Positions 42,299 through 50,901 of a stretch of DNA of 64,000 nucleotides are shown here, piece by piece (the first letter of the stretch is position 1; every line of letters starts with the position of its first letter). Below the pieces are notes generated by a model. The model saw only the letters and a list, made by a program, of their open reading frames with translations, made no database searches and was not told the DNA's origin. This stretch comes from Actinobacteria bacterium OV320 (GTDB lineage: Bacteria > Actinomycetota > Actinomycetes > Streptomycetales > Streptomycetaceae), in the NCBI GenBank assembly GCA_001298545.1, contig LJCX01000001.1, positions 1 to 64,000 of the forward strand. The letters are read 5' to 3'. Position numbers and translations under genes: made by a program.

Positions 42299-42529
42299 TC
42301 ACGCCCCCGGGCCGGGGTCGGGCCGTACGGCCGATTCGACGCCGGCCCGGGCCGCTTCGAGCCGCGCGGCGAACGCGATACCGAGGAAGAGCGCGACGGC
42401 CGTGAGGTCGGCCCGGAGCAGCAGGGCGATGAACCCGGTGAGCGGCCCGTACGGGGCGCCGAAGGCAGGCCAGGTGCAGCCCGGCTGCATCCGACGGGGC
42501 GGCCGCCGGAAGATCACGGCGGAGGCCAC
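42299..42529 (-). CDS. Putative small membrane protein
   Basis: A minus-strand frame of 76 codons from GTG 42529. The central stretch (FGAPYGPLTGFIALLLRADL and TAVALFLGIAFAARLEAAR) is a hydrophobic hairpin unlike random antisense sequence. The N-terminal 25 residues are basic and could be noise. It may be a true small membrane protein or the tail of a decayed transporter. Nothing else is recognised in the 470 bases between 42201 and 42671 apart from the TetR operator. Confidence 0.35.
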   Translation of the reverse strand: MASAVIFRRPPRRMQPGCTWPAFGAPYGPLTGFIALLLRADLTAVALFLGIAFAARLEAARAGVESAVRPDPGPGA

Positions 42530-42628
42530 CCGGGCCGGCGCGAGTCCCACGGGATGTCGAGCACGCCCCACCAGTGCGGCCCACCGCCCTCCCACCCCGC
42601 GGTGTCCGCGATCGCGTCGAGCGGGCGT

Positions 42629-42654
42629 TTCTAGGTAGACTGACCTACCTAGAA
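42629..42654. promoter_or_regulatory. Perfect 10-bp-arm operator upstream of the TetR gene
   Basis: TTCTAGGTAG and CTACCTAGAA form perfect inverted arms around ACTGAC, ending 16 bp before the TetR ATG. A binding site of this size and place is typical of TetR autoregulation. The intervening bases hold GGGAGG, the ribosome site. Confidence 0.85.
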
Positions 42655-42670
42655 TCTGGGAGGGAACGGC

Positions 42671-43291
42671 ATGAGTGACATCCCCACCGCCGCGTCGCGA
42701 CCCGGCAAAGGGCCTCGCAAGGCGCCAGGCAAGGCGCGCGCACGGTTGCTCGCCGCCGCCGCGCGCCGCTTCTACGCGGACGGCGTGTCGGCGACGGGGA
42801 TCGACACGATCACCGCCGAGGCGGGTGTGGCGAAGATGAGCCTGTACAACAACTTCTCCTCGAAGGCCGACCTGGTGATGGCCTACCTCGACGCGCGGCA
42901 CGAGGAGTGGCTGGGCCTGTACCGGCGGCGGCTCGAAGGGGTCCGGGACGGTCGCGGCGGCGTACTGGCCGTCTTCGACGCGTACGCCGATCACGCCGCC
43001 TTCGCCTACGAGCACGGCTTTCGTGGGTGCGGGCTGCTGAACGCGGCCGCCGAACTGCCCGCCGGGCACGAGGGACGGGACGTGGTGCGCCGGCACAAGG
43101 AGGAGGTCGAGTCCCTGCTCTGCGGGCATCTCGGGGAACTCCTGCCCGACCGGCCCGAGGAGGCCGGTGCGTTGGCGGAGCATCTGTCGTTCCTGCTGGA
43201 GGGCGCGACGGCACGGGCGGGCCTGGAGGGCGCGGGCACGCGGCTGGAGCATGCGCGGACCATGGCGGCGAACCTGCTGGACCGGCTGTGA
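42671..43291 (+). CDS. TetR/AcrR-family transcriptional regulator
   Basis: 206 residues. The N-terminal DNA-binding domain (about 22-68) has the TetR pattern: ARARLLAAAARRFYADGVSATGIDTITAEAGVAKMSLYNNFSSKADLV. A helical ligand domain follows, with CGLLNAAAELPAGHEGR, a pattern seen in TetR proteins controlling efflux. The perfect palindrome upstream is its likely operator, and the overlapping downstream DMT permease gene its likely target. Confidence 0.92.
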   Translation: MSDIPTAASRPGKGPRKAPGKARARLLAAAARRFYADGVSATGIDTITAEAGVAKMSLYNNFSSKADLVMAYLDARHEEWLGLYRRRLEGVRDGRGGVLAVFDAYADHAAFAYEHGFRGCGLLNAAAELPAGHEGRDVVRRHKEEVESLLCGHLGELLPDRPEEAGALAEHLSFLLEGATARAGLEGAGTRLEHARTMAANLLDRL

Positions 43292-44364
43292 CGCGGTCCG
43301 CCGGACCCGCGGTCGGCTCGGTGGGCGCGGGCTCGCTGTGCGTGCTCGTGGCATCGGTGCTGTGGGGCACCACGGGTACCGCCGCGACCTTCGCACCGGC
43401 CGTGGGACCCCTCGCGATCGGGGCCGCGGCCATGGGCCTGGGCGGCCTCCTCCAGGCCCTCGTCGCCGCCCCTCGTATCGCACGGGAGACGTCCGCGCTG
43501 CGCGCGCGGCGCGCGGTGGTCGTGCTCGGCGCGCTGGCGGTGGGCGCCTATCCGCTGGCGTTCTACACCTCCATGCATCTGGCCGGGGTCGCCGCCGGCA
43601 CCGTGGTGTCGATCGGCTCGGCCCCTCTCGCGTCGGCCCTGATCGAACGCGTCGTGGACAAACGCCGTCTGACGCGCCGTTGGATGACCGGCGCCGCGCT
43701 GGGCCTGTCGGGAACCGTCCTGCTGTGCATGGCCGAAGCGGCCCAGGCGCACTCCGGTCCGGGCGCCCGTTCGGTGCGGGCGACCGTGCTCGGCGTGGGG
43801 CTGGGCCTGGTGGCCGGCTTCACCTACGCCCTGTACTCCTGGGCGGCCCATCGCCTGATCAGCCGCGGGGTCACCTCCGGCGCGGCCATGGGTGCCGTCT
43901 TCGGGCTGGGCGGCCTGCTGCTTCTGCCCGTGCTGCTGGCCACCGGCGCCCCGCTGCTCGACTCCTGGTCCAACGCGGCCGTCGGCACCTATATGGCCCT
44001 GGTTCCGATGTTCACCGGCTACGTCCTGTTCGGTTGGGGTCTGGCACACGTCCCGGCGAGCACCGCGACCACGCTCTCGCTGCTGGAACCCGCCGTCGCG
44101 GCCGTGCTCGCCGTCCTGGTCGTCGGCGAACGCCTGCCCCCGCTCGGCTGGACCGGCATCGCCCTGGTCGTCGGCTGCCTCGCCGTACTCACCGCGCCGA
44201 CCCGTACAACTCCACCGATGCGTACCGCTCCACCGACCGGTACCGCTCCACCGACCGGTACCGCTCCACCGACCGTGACCGCGACCGCCACCGCCACCGC
44301 GTCCCCGACTCGGGCCGCTTCGCCGTCGATGCCCTCGGCGCCGGCGCCGAGCGACCTCTCATGA
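43288..44364 (+). CDS. EamA/DMT-family permease with repetitive C-terminal tail
   Basis: 358 residues from a GTG that overlaps the TetR stop (GTGA), so the pair is coupled. Ten hydrophobic segments form the EamA duplication: LCVLVASVLWGTTGTAATFAP starts repeat one and GLGLVAGFTYALYSWAAHRLI repeat two; SLLEPAVAAVLAVLVVGE is the usual last segment. It probably exports a compound that induces TetR. The tail after residue 300 is a threonine/proline repeat (TAPPTG units) coded by four 18-bp units. Its stop overlaps that of the convergent SDR gene by 6 bp. Confidence 0.88.
   Translation: MTRSAGPAVGSVGAGSLCVLVASVLWGTTGTAATFAPAVGPLAIGAAAMGLGGLLQALVAAPRIARETSALRARRAVVVLGALAVGAYPLAFYTSMHLAGVAAGTVVSIGSAPLASALIERVVDKRRLTRRWMTGAALGLSGTVLLCMAEAAQAHSGPGARSVRATVLGVGLGLVAGFTYALYSWAAHRLISRGVTSGAAMGAVFGLGGLLLLPVLLATGAPLLDSWSNAAVGTYMALVPMFTGYVLFGWGLAHVPASTATTLSLLEPAVAAVLAVLVVGERLPPLGWTGIALVVGCLAVLTAPTRTTPPMRTAPPTGTAPPTGTAPPTVTATATATASPTRAASPSMPSAPAPSDLS
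44203..44274 (+). repeat. Four 18-bp tandem units in the DMT tail
   Basis: Units starting 44203, 44221, 44239 and 44257 follow GGTACCGCTCCACCGACC, the last two identical. They encode RTAPPT/GTAPPT and are followed by ACC-GCC repeats. In-frame variation in copy number is expected. Confidence 0.85.
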
Positions 44365-45117
44365 CCCGGCGGCCGGGCGGAGTCGGAGCCCCTGCATACC
44401 GCCGTCGACGGCCAGCGTCGTGCCGGTCACACTGGCGGCGGCCGGACTCGCGAGGTAGACGATGGCGGCGGCCACCTCGTCCGCGGTGACCAGTCGGCCC
44501 ATCGGCTGCCTGGCGTGCAGCGCCGCGCGTTCGGCCTCGGGATCGTCGGCGGTGTCCAGCAGCCGGGCCACCCAGGGGGTGTCGGCGGTCCCGGGGTTGA
44601 CGCAGTTGACGCGAATGCCCTCGCGGACGTGGTCGGCGGCCATCGCCAGGGTCAGCGACAGCACGGCGCCCTTGGCGGCGGAGTACAGGGCGCGTTGCGG
44701 CAGGCCCGCCGTGGCGGCGATGGAGCAGGTGTTGACCACGGCGGCACGGGAGGAGCGCCGCAGATACGGCAGGGCCGCACGGGTCGTACGCACCATGCCG
44801 AGCACATTGACGTCCAGGACGTGGTGCCACTGCTCGTCGGGGTTGTCCTCGACGGTTCCGGCGGCACCGATGCCCGCGTTGTTGACGAGGATGTCGAGGC
44901 CGCCGAACCGCCCGGCCGCTTCCTCGACCGCGGCCCGTACCGAGGCGTCGTCCGTGACGTCGGCCTGGAGCGCGAGCAACGGCCGTGGCACCCCGGCTGG
45001 TTCGCGGTCGAGTACGGCGACGCGGGCGCCCTGCTCGGCCAGCAGCCCTGCCGTGGCCAGTCCGATGCCGGACGCGCCACCGGTCACGAGCGCCCGGAGA
45101 CCCGAGAGCCCGGTCAT
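44359..45117 (-). CDS. Short-chain dehydrogenase of the L-fucose/fuconate operon
   Basis: 252 residues. SDR motifs: [14 protein letters not shown] (residues 10-23), NNAGIGAAG, catalytic serine in [15 protein letters not shown], and a C-terminal VDGGMQGLR. It is the third gene of a minus-strand operon whose first two genes are FAH-type hydrolase and L-fuconate dehydratase; its ATG overlaps the dehydratase stop (ATGA). In the non-phosphorylative fucose pathway two oxidations need such enzymes: L-fucose to fuconolactone, and 2-keto-3-deoxy-L-fuconate to the 2,4-diketo acid. Which of them, or both, this one does is undetermined. Confidence 0.85.
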   Translation of the reverse strand: MTGLSGLRALVTGGASGIGLATAGLLAEQGARVAVLDREPAGVPRPLLALQADVTDDASVRAAVEEAAGRFGGLDILVNNAGIGAAGTVEDNPDEQWHHVLDVNVLGMVRTTRAALPYLRRSSRAAVVNTCSIAATAGLPQRALYSAAKGAVLSLTLAMAADHVREGIRVNCVNPGTADTPWVARLLDTADDPEAERAALHARQPMGRLVTADEVAAAIVYLASPAAASVTGTTLAVDGGMQGLRLRPAAGS

Positions 45118-46466
45118 GAGGTCGCGTTCCCTTCGGCGAGGTCGGCGGCCCAGAAGGTGCCGTCGGGGAAGCGGTACTCGGCGAGGGACCCGGGGTGCAT
45201 CGCGGCGGAGAAGCCGGGGGACAGCGGCGCGGTGTAGTGGCCTTCGCGGATCACCACCGGTGTGACGAAGTGTTCGTGGAGGTGGTCGACGTACTCGATG
45301 ACCCGGTTCTCGGTGGTGCCGGACAGGGCCAGGTAGTCGAACATCGACAGGTGCTGCACCAGCTCGCACAGCCCCACACCGCCGGCGTGCGGGCACACCG
45401 GCACGCCGAACTTCGCGGCCAGCAGCAGGATCGCCAGGTTCTCGTTGACGCCGCCGACGCGAGCGGCGTCGATCTGGAGGACGTCGAGGGCGCCGGCCTG
45501 GAGCAGTTGCTTGAAGACGATGCGGTTCTGGACGTGCTCGCCGGTGGCGACCTTCACGGGCGCGACGCCCGCACGGACGGCGGCGTGGCCGAGGATGTCG
45601 TCCGGACTGGTGGGCTCCTCGATCCAGTACGGGTCGAACTCCCCGAGAGCCCGGACCCACTCGATCCCCTCGCCGACGTTCCAGCGCTGGTTGGCGTCGA
45701 TGGCGATACGGATGCCGTCACCGACGGCGGCGCGGGCGGTGCGCAGCCGCCGGATGTCGTCCGCCAGGTCGGCGCCGACCTTGAGCTTGATCTGGGTGAA
45801 GCCGTCCGCGACCGCTTCCTTGGCGAGTCGGGTGAGCTTCTCGTCGGAGTAGCCGAGCCAGCCCGGCGAGGTGGTGTACCCGGGATAGCCGCGTTCCAGC
45901 AGGGTCGCCTCGCGCTCGGCGAGCCCGGCCCGTCCGTCCCGCAGCAGGGTCAGGGCGTCCTCGGGGGTGAGGGCGTCGGCGATGTAGCGGAAGTCGACCT
46001 GGGAGACCAGCCATTCGGGGTCGGCGTGGGCGAGCAGACGCCACAGCGGCTGCCCGGCCCGCTTGGCGGTGAGGTCCCACACCGCGTTCACCACCGCCCC
46101 GATCGCCATATGCATGACGCCCTTCTCGGGGCCGAGCCAGCGCAGCTGGCTGTCGCCGATCAGATCACGGTTGAGCGATCCCGGGTCGGCGCACAGCTCC
46201 TCGACGGAACGGCCCAGGAGATGCGGGCGCAGGGCACCGATCGCCGCGACCTGGACGTCGTTGCCGCGCCCGATCGTGAACGTGAAGCCGTGCCCTTCGA
46301 GTCCGTCGCCGGCGTCGGTGCGCAGCACCACATAGGCGGCGGAGTAGTCGGGGTCCGGGTTCATCGCGTCGGAGCCGTCCAGGTCCCGGGAGGTGGGGAA
46401 GCGGATGTCGTGCGTGTCGACCGAGATGATCCGGGCGGGAGTTGCAGACAAGGGGGTGCCTTTCAC
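45114..46466 (-). CDS. fucD: L-fuconate dehydratase (enolase superfamily)
   Basis: 450 residues, the usual length. [24 protein letters not shown] and [14 protein letters not shown] near the N-terminus are diagnostic of fuconate dehydratases (and eukaryotic ENOSF1). The enolase-superfamily residues are visible: KLKVG (general base lysine), [16 protein letters not shown] and GEHVQN (metal ligands), and [11 protein letters not shown] (histidine base). It dehydrates L-fuconate to 2-keto-3-deoxy-L-fuconate in the cytoplasm. Overlaps both neighbours by 4 bp, so expression is tightly coupled. Among the best-supported assignments in the window. Confidence 0.93.
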   Translation of the reverse strand: MKGTPLSATPARIISVDTHDIRFPTSRDLDGSDAMNPDPDYSAAYVVLRTDAGDGLEGHGFTFTIGRGNDVQVAAIGALRPHLLGRSVEELCADPGSLNRDLIGDSQLRWLGPEKGVMHMAIGAVVNAVWDLTAKRAGQPLWRLLAHADPEWLVSQVDFRYIADALTPEDALTLLRDGRAGLAEREATLLERGYPGYTTSPGWLGYSDEKLTRLAKEAVADGFTQIKLKVGADLADDIRRLRTARAAVGDGIRIAIDANQRWNVGEGIEWVRALGEFDPYWIEEPTSPDDILGHAAVRAGVAPVKVATGEHVQNRIVFKQLLQAGALDVLQIDAARVGGVNENLAILLLAAKFGVPVCPHAGGVGLCELVQHLSMFDYLALSGTTENRVIEYVDHLHEHFVTPVVIREGHYTAPLSPGFSAAMHPGSLAEYRFPDGTFWAADLAEGNATS

Positions 46467-47314
46467 GCTTGGCCGAAGGTCTGCCGCTGGCCGCCGAGCC
46501 CGTCGATCTCGAGCTCGACGGTGTCGCCGGGACGGAGGTAGGGAGTGCCGGGCAGGCCGAGGGCCACACCCGCGGGCGTACCCGTGTTGATCACGTCACC
46601 CGGTTCCAGAACCATGTACCGACTCAGGTACGACACGAGGTGGTGGACCGGGAAGATCATGTCGCGGGTGTGGCCGTGCTGGCGCTCGACGCCGTTGACG
46701 GTCAGCCGGAGTCCCAGGTCCTGCGGGTCGGTGACCTCGTCGGCGGTGACCAGCCACGGGCCCAACGGGTTGAACGTTTCGCAGGACTTGCCGAGGTCCC
46801 ACTGCGGCGAGTACTCGAGCTGGAACTCCCGCTCGGAGACGTCGTGGCTGACCGCGTATCCCGCGATCACTCCCGGCGCCTCCTCGGGGCCCGACAGATA
46901 GCGGGCACGCCGTCCGATGACGACCGCGAGTTCGACCTCCCAGTCCGTCTTCCGGGAGCCGCGCGGGACCAGCACCTCGTCACAGGGGCCGACGACGGTG
47001 CCCGGGTCCTTCATGAAGACCACCGGACGGGCCGGGATCGCGGTCCCGGTCTCGGCGGCGTGGTCGCGGTAGTTCAGACCGACGCAGACGATCTTTCCCG
47101 GCCGGGCGACGGGCGCGCCGACCCGCAGGCCTTTCGCGTCGAGCTCCGGCAGAGCGCCGGCCTCGACCGCCGCGCGCGCCCGGTCGACACCGCCGAAGGA
47201 GAGGAAGGCGCCGTCGATCTCGGGGGTCACCGGGCTCAGGTCCAGCAGCCGGCCGTCGTCGACGCGGACCGCGGGCCGCTCCTCTCCCGGGGGGCCGACG
47301 CGTAGCAGTTTCAC
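46463..47314 (-). CDS. Fumarylacetoacetate hydrolase-family enzyme, probable 2,4-diketo-3-deoxy-L-fuconate hydrolase
   Basis: 283 residues. [36 protein letters not shown], the metal-binding [11 protein letters not shown] and [14 protein letters not shown] with [11 protein letters not shown] at the end are the conserved FAH C-terminal-domain blocks. In characterised fucose pathways a FAH-family hydrolase cleaves 2,4-diketo-3-deoxy-L-fuconate to pyruvate and L-lactate. Since fuconate dehydratase follows with a 4-bp overlap, this is the most likely role. First gene of the operon, 160 bp from its promoter. Confidence 0.88.
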   Translation of the reverse strand: MKLLRVGPPGEERPAVRVDDGRLLDLSPVTPEIDGAFLSFGGVDRARAAVEAGALPELDAKGLRVGAPVARPGKIVCVGLNYRDHAAETGTAIPARPVVFMKDPGTVVGPCDEVLVPRGSRKTDWEVELAVVIGRRARYLSGPEEAPGVIAGYAVSHDVSEREFQLEYSPQWDLGKSCETFNPLGPWLVTADEVTDPQDLGLRLTVNGVERQHGHTRDMIFPVHHLVSYLSRYMVLEPGDVINTGTPAGVALGLPGTPYLRPGDTVELEIDGLGGQRQTFGQA

Positions 47315-47448
47315 TGAGCAACTCCCTTGTCATGGGTGCTTCGTCCGCGAGTGCGCTCCCGTGCCGTGAAGAGCCGCCGGGTGAGCAGGGCGGGTCTCTT
47401 CGCGCAGGTCACCGGCCGGATCACGCGCACGGTTCGGACTCGACCAGC

Positions 47449-47463
47449 ATTCATCGGAGGAAT
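47449..47463. promoter_or_regulatory. Operator-like imperfect palindrome of the catabolic operon
   Basis: ATTCATCGGAGGAAT: 6 of 7 positions are symmetric around the central G. On the minus strand it begins 12 bp after the -10 hexamer, where a bound repressor would block promoter clearance. Two similar elements are at 47953-47967 and 52741-52755, and a weaker one at 47511-47522. Confidence 0.6.
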
Positions 47464-47475
47464 GACGACTCCGTG

Positions 47476-47504
47476 ACTGTAAAGGCTCACCAGCGTCTGG
47501 GCAA
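47476..47504 (-). promoter_or_regulatory. Promoter of the FAH-fucD-SDR operon
   Basis: On the minus strand TTGCCC (47499-47504) and TACAGT (47476-47481) are spaced 17 bp apart, a good primary-sigma promoter. The 5' leader would be about 150 bases. Confidence 0.6.
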
Positions 47505-47522
47505 TGGAGTCCTCGGATGTAT

Positions 47523-47908
47523 CGGGCCGGGTGCGGTGGTTCTCGCCGAAGCCCGCGGGGGCTTGTCCGCATTCGTCGGGGAAGCCCCGCGAACCCGGCG
47601 TGGCCCATCGGACGAATGTCCGCCGAGTACGTCGAGCGACGGGGCGACGGCCTCAATCGTTGGGCGGCGACGGTCCCCCCACTGCCGAGCGCTCCAGGTG
47701 CCCGTCGCGGTGGCGTCGGCGGCCCCCGGGCATCCTTTCCGAGAGCGGGACCATGCCGAATCGTGAACTCCGGATCCTGTCGCGTCCCGAGCGGGCGGCG
47801 GAGGGCAAGCCCAGCTCAGACCCGATCGCGCAGATGCGATCAAGGTTGCCGGTCGGACTGGTGACCGTATGCGGGGCGCCGCCGTGGAAATCGTTGGGGG
47901 ACGGACTC
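47523..47908. other. Central part of the divergent spacer, no gene seen
   Basis: About 385 bases between the two divergent promoters contain no convincing coding frame on either strand. A GCATTCGTC near 47569 and GACGAATGT near 47611 form an 8-bp inverted repeat. CATCGGACGAATG at 47606-47618 is reminiscent of the operator motif but less symmetric. Confidence 0.5.
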
Positions 47909-47938
47909 TTGTCAACGTCGGCAACGCCGTCGTAACGT
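47909..47938 (+). promoter_or_regulatory. Promoter of the ABC importer operon
   Basis: TTGTCA (47909-47914) and TAACGT (47933-47938) lie 18 bp apart on the plus strand. Transcription from about 47945 would give a leader of roughly 220 bases before the binding-protein gene. Confidence 0.55.
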
Positions 47939-47952
47939 CCACGTCGTCCCGG

Positions 47953-47967
47953 ATACATCGGAGGAAT
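47953..47967. promoter_or_regulatory. Operator-like imperfect palindrome of the importer operon
   Basis: ATACATCGGAGGAAT begins 14 bp after the -10 hexamer and shares CATCGGAGGAAT exactly with the site in front of the catabolic operon. Same placement relative to the promoter on both sides. Confidence 0.6.
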
Positions 47968-48168
47968 CAGCTTCGCTGGCTCTCTCGGCTGTTCAATACC
48001 GCTTTCTCGGCCCTCCTCTTCACCCTCATCCCATCCCGCCGGCACGGTCCGCGCATGCCTTCGGCAGCGGCCACCTTCACGGTTCGAGTTCCCGTCCCGC
48101 CCACCGGTCGGGACGCCTCTGCCGCCGCCGTGCACCGCCCTGCCCTGGCTAAGGAGAAACACACGGCC

Positions 48169-49221
48169 ATGAAGCTCGCTCGCACCCGTTCCGCCGCCGC
48201 AGCCGCCGGCACCGTCCTCGTGACGCTCGCCCTCGTCACCGCATGCAACCGCGAGAGCACCGGCTCGGGTGCGGCGGGCGGCGCGGACAAGCCCGCCATC
48301 GGCATCGATCTGCCGCGCTCCGACTCGGACTTCTGGAACTCCTACGCCGACTACGTGAAGAAGGACGTCAAGGCCGACGGCGTCAACGCGCTGCCGCTGA
48401 GCAACTCGCAGAACGACGTCACCAAGCTGGTCGCCAATGTGCAGGTGTTCCAGAACACGGGCGCCAAGGCGATCGTCATGGCCCCCCAGGACACCGGTGC
48501 CATCGCCTCCACGCTCGACACGCTCGCCTCGAAGAAGATCCCCGTGGTCAGTGTCGACACCCGCCCCGACAAGGGGGACGTCTACATGGTCGTACGCGCC
48601 GACAACAAGGCGTACGGCACCAAGGCCTGCGAGTTCCTCGGCAAGCAGCTCGGCGGCACGGGCAAGGTCGCCGAACTCCAGGGCGCCCTCGACTCCATCA
48701 ACGGGCGCGACCGCTCCGAGGCCTTCGCCGCCTGTATGAAGGAGAAGTTCCCGAAGATCAAGGTGTTCGAGCTGCCCACCGACTGGAAGGGCGACGTGGC
48801 CTCCGCCAAGCTGCAGAGCCTGCTCGCCCAGCACCCCGACCTGAACGGCATCTACATGCAGGCGGGCGGTGTGTTCCTGCAGCCGACCCTGGCCCTGCTG
48901 GAGCAGAAGGGCCTGCTCAAGCCGGCCGGCCAGAAGGGGCACATCTCGATCATCTCCAACGACGGCATCCCGCAGGAGTTCGACGCGATCCGCAAGGGCC
49001 AGATCGACGCGACCGTCTCCCAGCCCGCCGACCTCTACGCCAAGTACGCGCTGTACTACGCCCAGGCGGCGGCCGACGGCAAGACCTTCAAGGCGGGGAA
49101 GACCGACCACGACTCCACGATCATCGAGATCCCGAACGGTCTCGAGGACCAGCTGCCCGCGCCGCTGGTGACCAAGGACAACGTCGAGGACAAGACGCTG
49201 TGGGGCAACAACGTCGGCTAG
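48169..49221 (+). CDS. Sugar-binding lipoprotein of a ribose-type ABC importer
   Basis: 350 residues, ATG after AAGGAG. The signal peptide ends in a lipobox (LALVTAC, Cys at residue 25), so the mature protein is lipid-anchored. The periplasmic-binding-protein type 1 fold follows: IGIDLPRSDSDFWNSYADYVKKDVKA, VVSVDTRPDKGDVYMVVRADNKAYG and GIYMQAGGVFLQPTLALLE. It delivers a sugar to the ATPase and permease encoded next. The fuconate genes divergently upstream suggest L-fucose or a related deoxy sugar; specificity cannot be read from the sequence. Confidence 0.88.
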   Translation: MKLARTRSAAAAAGTVLVTLALVTACNRESTGSGAAGGADKPAIGIDLPRSDSDFWNSYADYVKKDVKADGVNALPLSNSQNDVTKLVANVQVFQNTGAKAIVMAPQDTGAIASTLDTLASKKIPVVSVDTRPDKGDVYMVVRADNKAYGTKACEFLGKQLGGTGKVAELQGALDSINGRDRSEAFAACMKEKFPKIKVFELPTDWKGDVASAKLQSLLAQHPDLNGIYMQAGGVFLQPTLALLEQKGLLKPAGQKGHISIISNDGIPQEFDAIRKGQIDATVSQPADLYAKYALYYAQAAADGKTFKAGKTDHDSTIIEIPNGLEDQLPAPLVTKDNVEDKTLWGNNVG

Positions 49222-49324
49222 CGACCGGCCCCGACGGCAGGCCCGCGGAGGGGCCGGCGCACCCCGTCCCTCCGCCTCCATCCCCGCCCGTACCCGCATC
49301 CGGACCAGAAGGACGGTATTCACC

Positions 49325-50899
49325 ATGGCGGACTCCGCGACCGCCCCGGCGACCGGCATCGTGAGCCGCGCCCCGGTGGCCGAGGCGACCGGAATCAGCA
49401 AACGGTACGGCGCCACCGTCGCGCTGCGCGACGCCCGCATCAGCATCGCCGAGGGCGAGTCGCACGCCCTGGTCGGACGCAACGGCGCGGGCAAGTCGAC
49501 GCTCGTGTCCATCCTCACCGGACTTCAGCAGCCCGACACCGGCACCCTGCGCTTCTCCGGCGAACCGGCGCCCGCCTTCGGCGACATCGACGCGTGGCGG
49601 TCCCGGGTGGCCTGCGTCTACCAGCGGTCCACGATCATCGGGGATCTGACCGTCGCCGAGAACCTCTTCCTCAACCGGCAGAGCGACGCCGCGTTGCGCC
49701 CCATCCGCTGGAAGGACCTGCGCGGGCGCGCCGAGCAGCTGCTCGGCGAGTACGGAGTGGACGTCGACCCCACGGTCCGGGCCCGCCATCTCACCGTGGA
49801 ACAGCGGCAGTTCGTCGAGATCGCCCGGGCCCTGTCCTTCGGCGCCCGGTTCATCGTGCTGGACGAGCCGACCGCCAAGCTGGACGCCCGGGGGATCGAC
49901 CGGCTCTTCGACAAGCTCCGTGACCTCCAACGCCAGGGTGTCGCCTTCCTCTTCATCTCCCACCATCTGCAAGAGGTCTACGACCTGTGCACCACCGTCA
50001 CCGTCTACCGCGACGCGGCCCACATCCGCACCGCGGCGGTGGCCGGACTCGGCAAGCACGAGCTGGTCGAGGCCATGACCGGCGAGTCCGCCACGACGAC
50101 GGGTGCCGACGAGGCGAGGACGCCCTCCCCGGCCGGCGCGAAGGTGCTCCTGGCCGTCGACCGGCTGACCCTGACCGGCACCTGCCGAGACCTGTCCCTC
50201 TCCGTCCGCACCGGTGAGGTGGTCGGCCTCGCGGGCGCGACGGCCAGCGGCAACGTCCAGGTGGGGGAGGCCGTCGCCGGACTGCACCGCGCCGAGGGAG
50301 GCAGCATCTCGGTCGACGGCCGGACCGTCCGCACCGGCAGTGTCCCGGCGTCCCTCACCGCGGGCGTCGGCCTGGTGCCGGAGGACCGGCACGTCCAGGG
50401 TCTCGTCCACGATCGCAGCGTCGCGGAGAACGCGACCCTCACCGTCACCGACCAGCTCGGCCCGTTCGGTACCGTCCTGCCGGCCCGCACCAGGACCTTC
50501 GCCCAGCGCATGATCCGCGATCTCGACATCAAGACGCCGGGCGCGGGCACCGCGGTCTCCGCGCTCTCCGGCGGCAACCAGCAGAAGGTCGTCGTGGCCC
50601 GGGCCCTGGCCACCGACCCCCATGTCCTGGTCGCCATCCGGCCCACCAACGGAGTGGACGTCAAGTCCAAGGAGTTCCTGCTCGCCAGGATCCGTGGGGT
50701 CGCCGACACCGGGAAGGCCGCGCTGATCGTCTCCGACGAACTGGACGACCTCAGGGCGTGCGACCGGGTCGTGGTCATGTTCCACGGACGCGTGGTCGCG
50801 GAGTTCGACCGCGGCTGGAAGGACGAACAGATGGTCGCCGCGATGGAGGGCGTCGCCGGTACCCCCGCAGCAGCCGAGACCGAAGAGCACGGAAGGTAG
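49325..50899 (+). CDS. Sugar ABC transporter ATPase (RbsA type), degenerate second site
   Basis: 524 residues with two nucleotide-binding domains. The first has Walker A VGRNGAGKST, an atypical signature (LTVEQRQFVE) and Walker B FIVLDEPTAKLDARG. The second has an intact signature (LSGGNQQKVV) but its Walker A is GLAGATASGN, lacking the GK pair, and its Walker B is VLVAIRPTNGVDV, where DEPT should be. So only one site is likely to hydrolyse ATP, more degenerate than in typical RbsA proteins. It energises uptake through the following permease. Starts 104 bp after the binding-protein gene. Confidence 0.88.
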   Translation: MADSATAPATGIVSRAPVAEATGISKRYGATVALRDARISIAEGESHALVGRNGAGKSTLVSILTGLQQPDTGTLRFSGEPAPAFGDIDAWRSRVACVYQRSTIIGDLTVAENLFLNRQSDAALRPIRWKDLRGRAEQLLGEYGVDVDPTVRARHLTVEQRQFVEIARALSFGARFIVLDEPTAKLDARGIDRLFDKLRDLQRQGVAFLFISHHLQEVYDLCTTVTVYRDAAHIRTAAVAGLGKHELVEAMTGESATTTGADEARTPSPAGAKVLLAVDRLTLTGTCRDLSLSVRTGEVVGLAGATASGNVQVGEAVAGLHRAEGGSISVDGRTVRTGSVPASLTAGVGLVPEDRHVQGLVHDRSVAENATLTVTDQLGPFGTVLPARTRTFAQRMIRDLDIKTPGAGTAVSALSGGNQQKVVVARALATDPHVLVAIRPTNGVDVKSKEFLLARIRGVADTGKAALIVSDELDDLRACDRVVVMFHGRVVAEFDRGWKDEQMVAAMEGVAGTPAAAETEEHGR

Positions 50900-50901
50900 T
50901 C

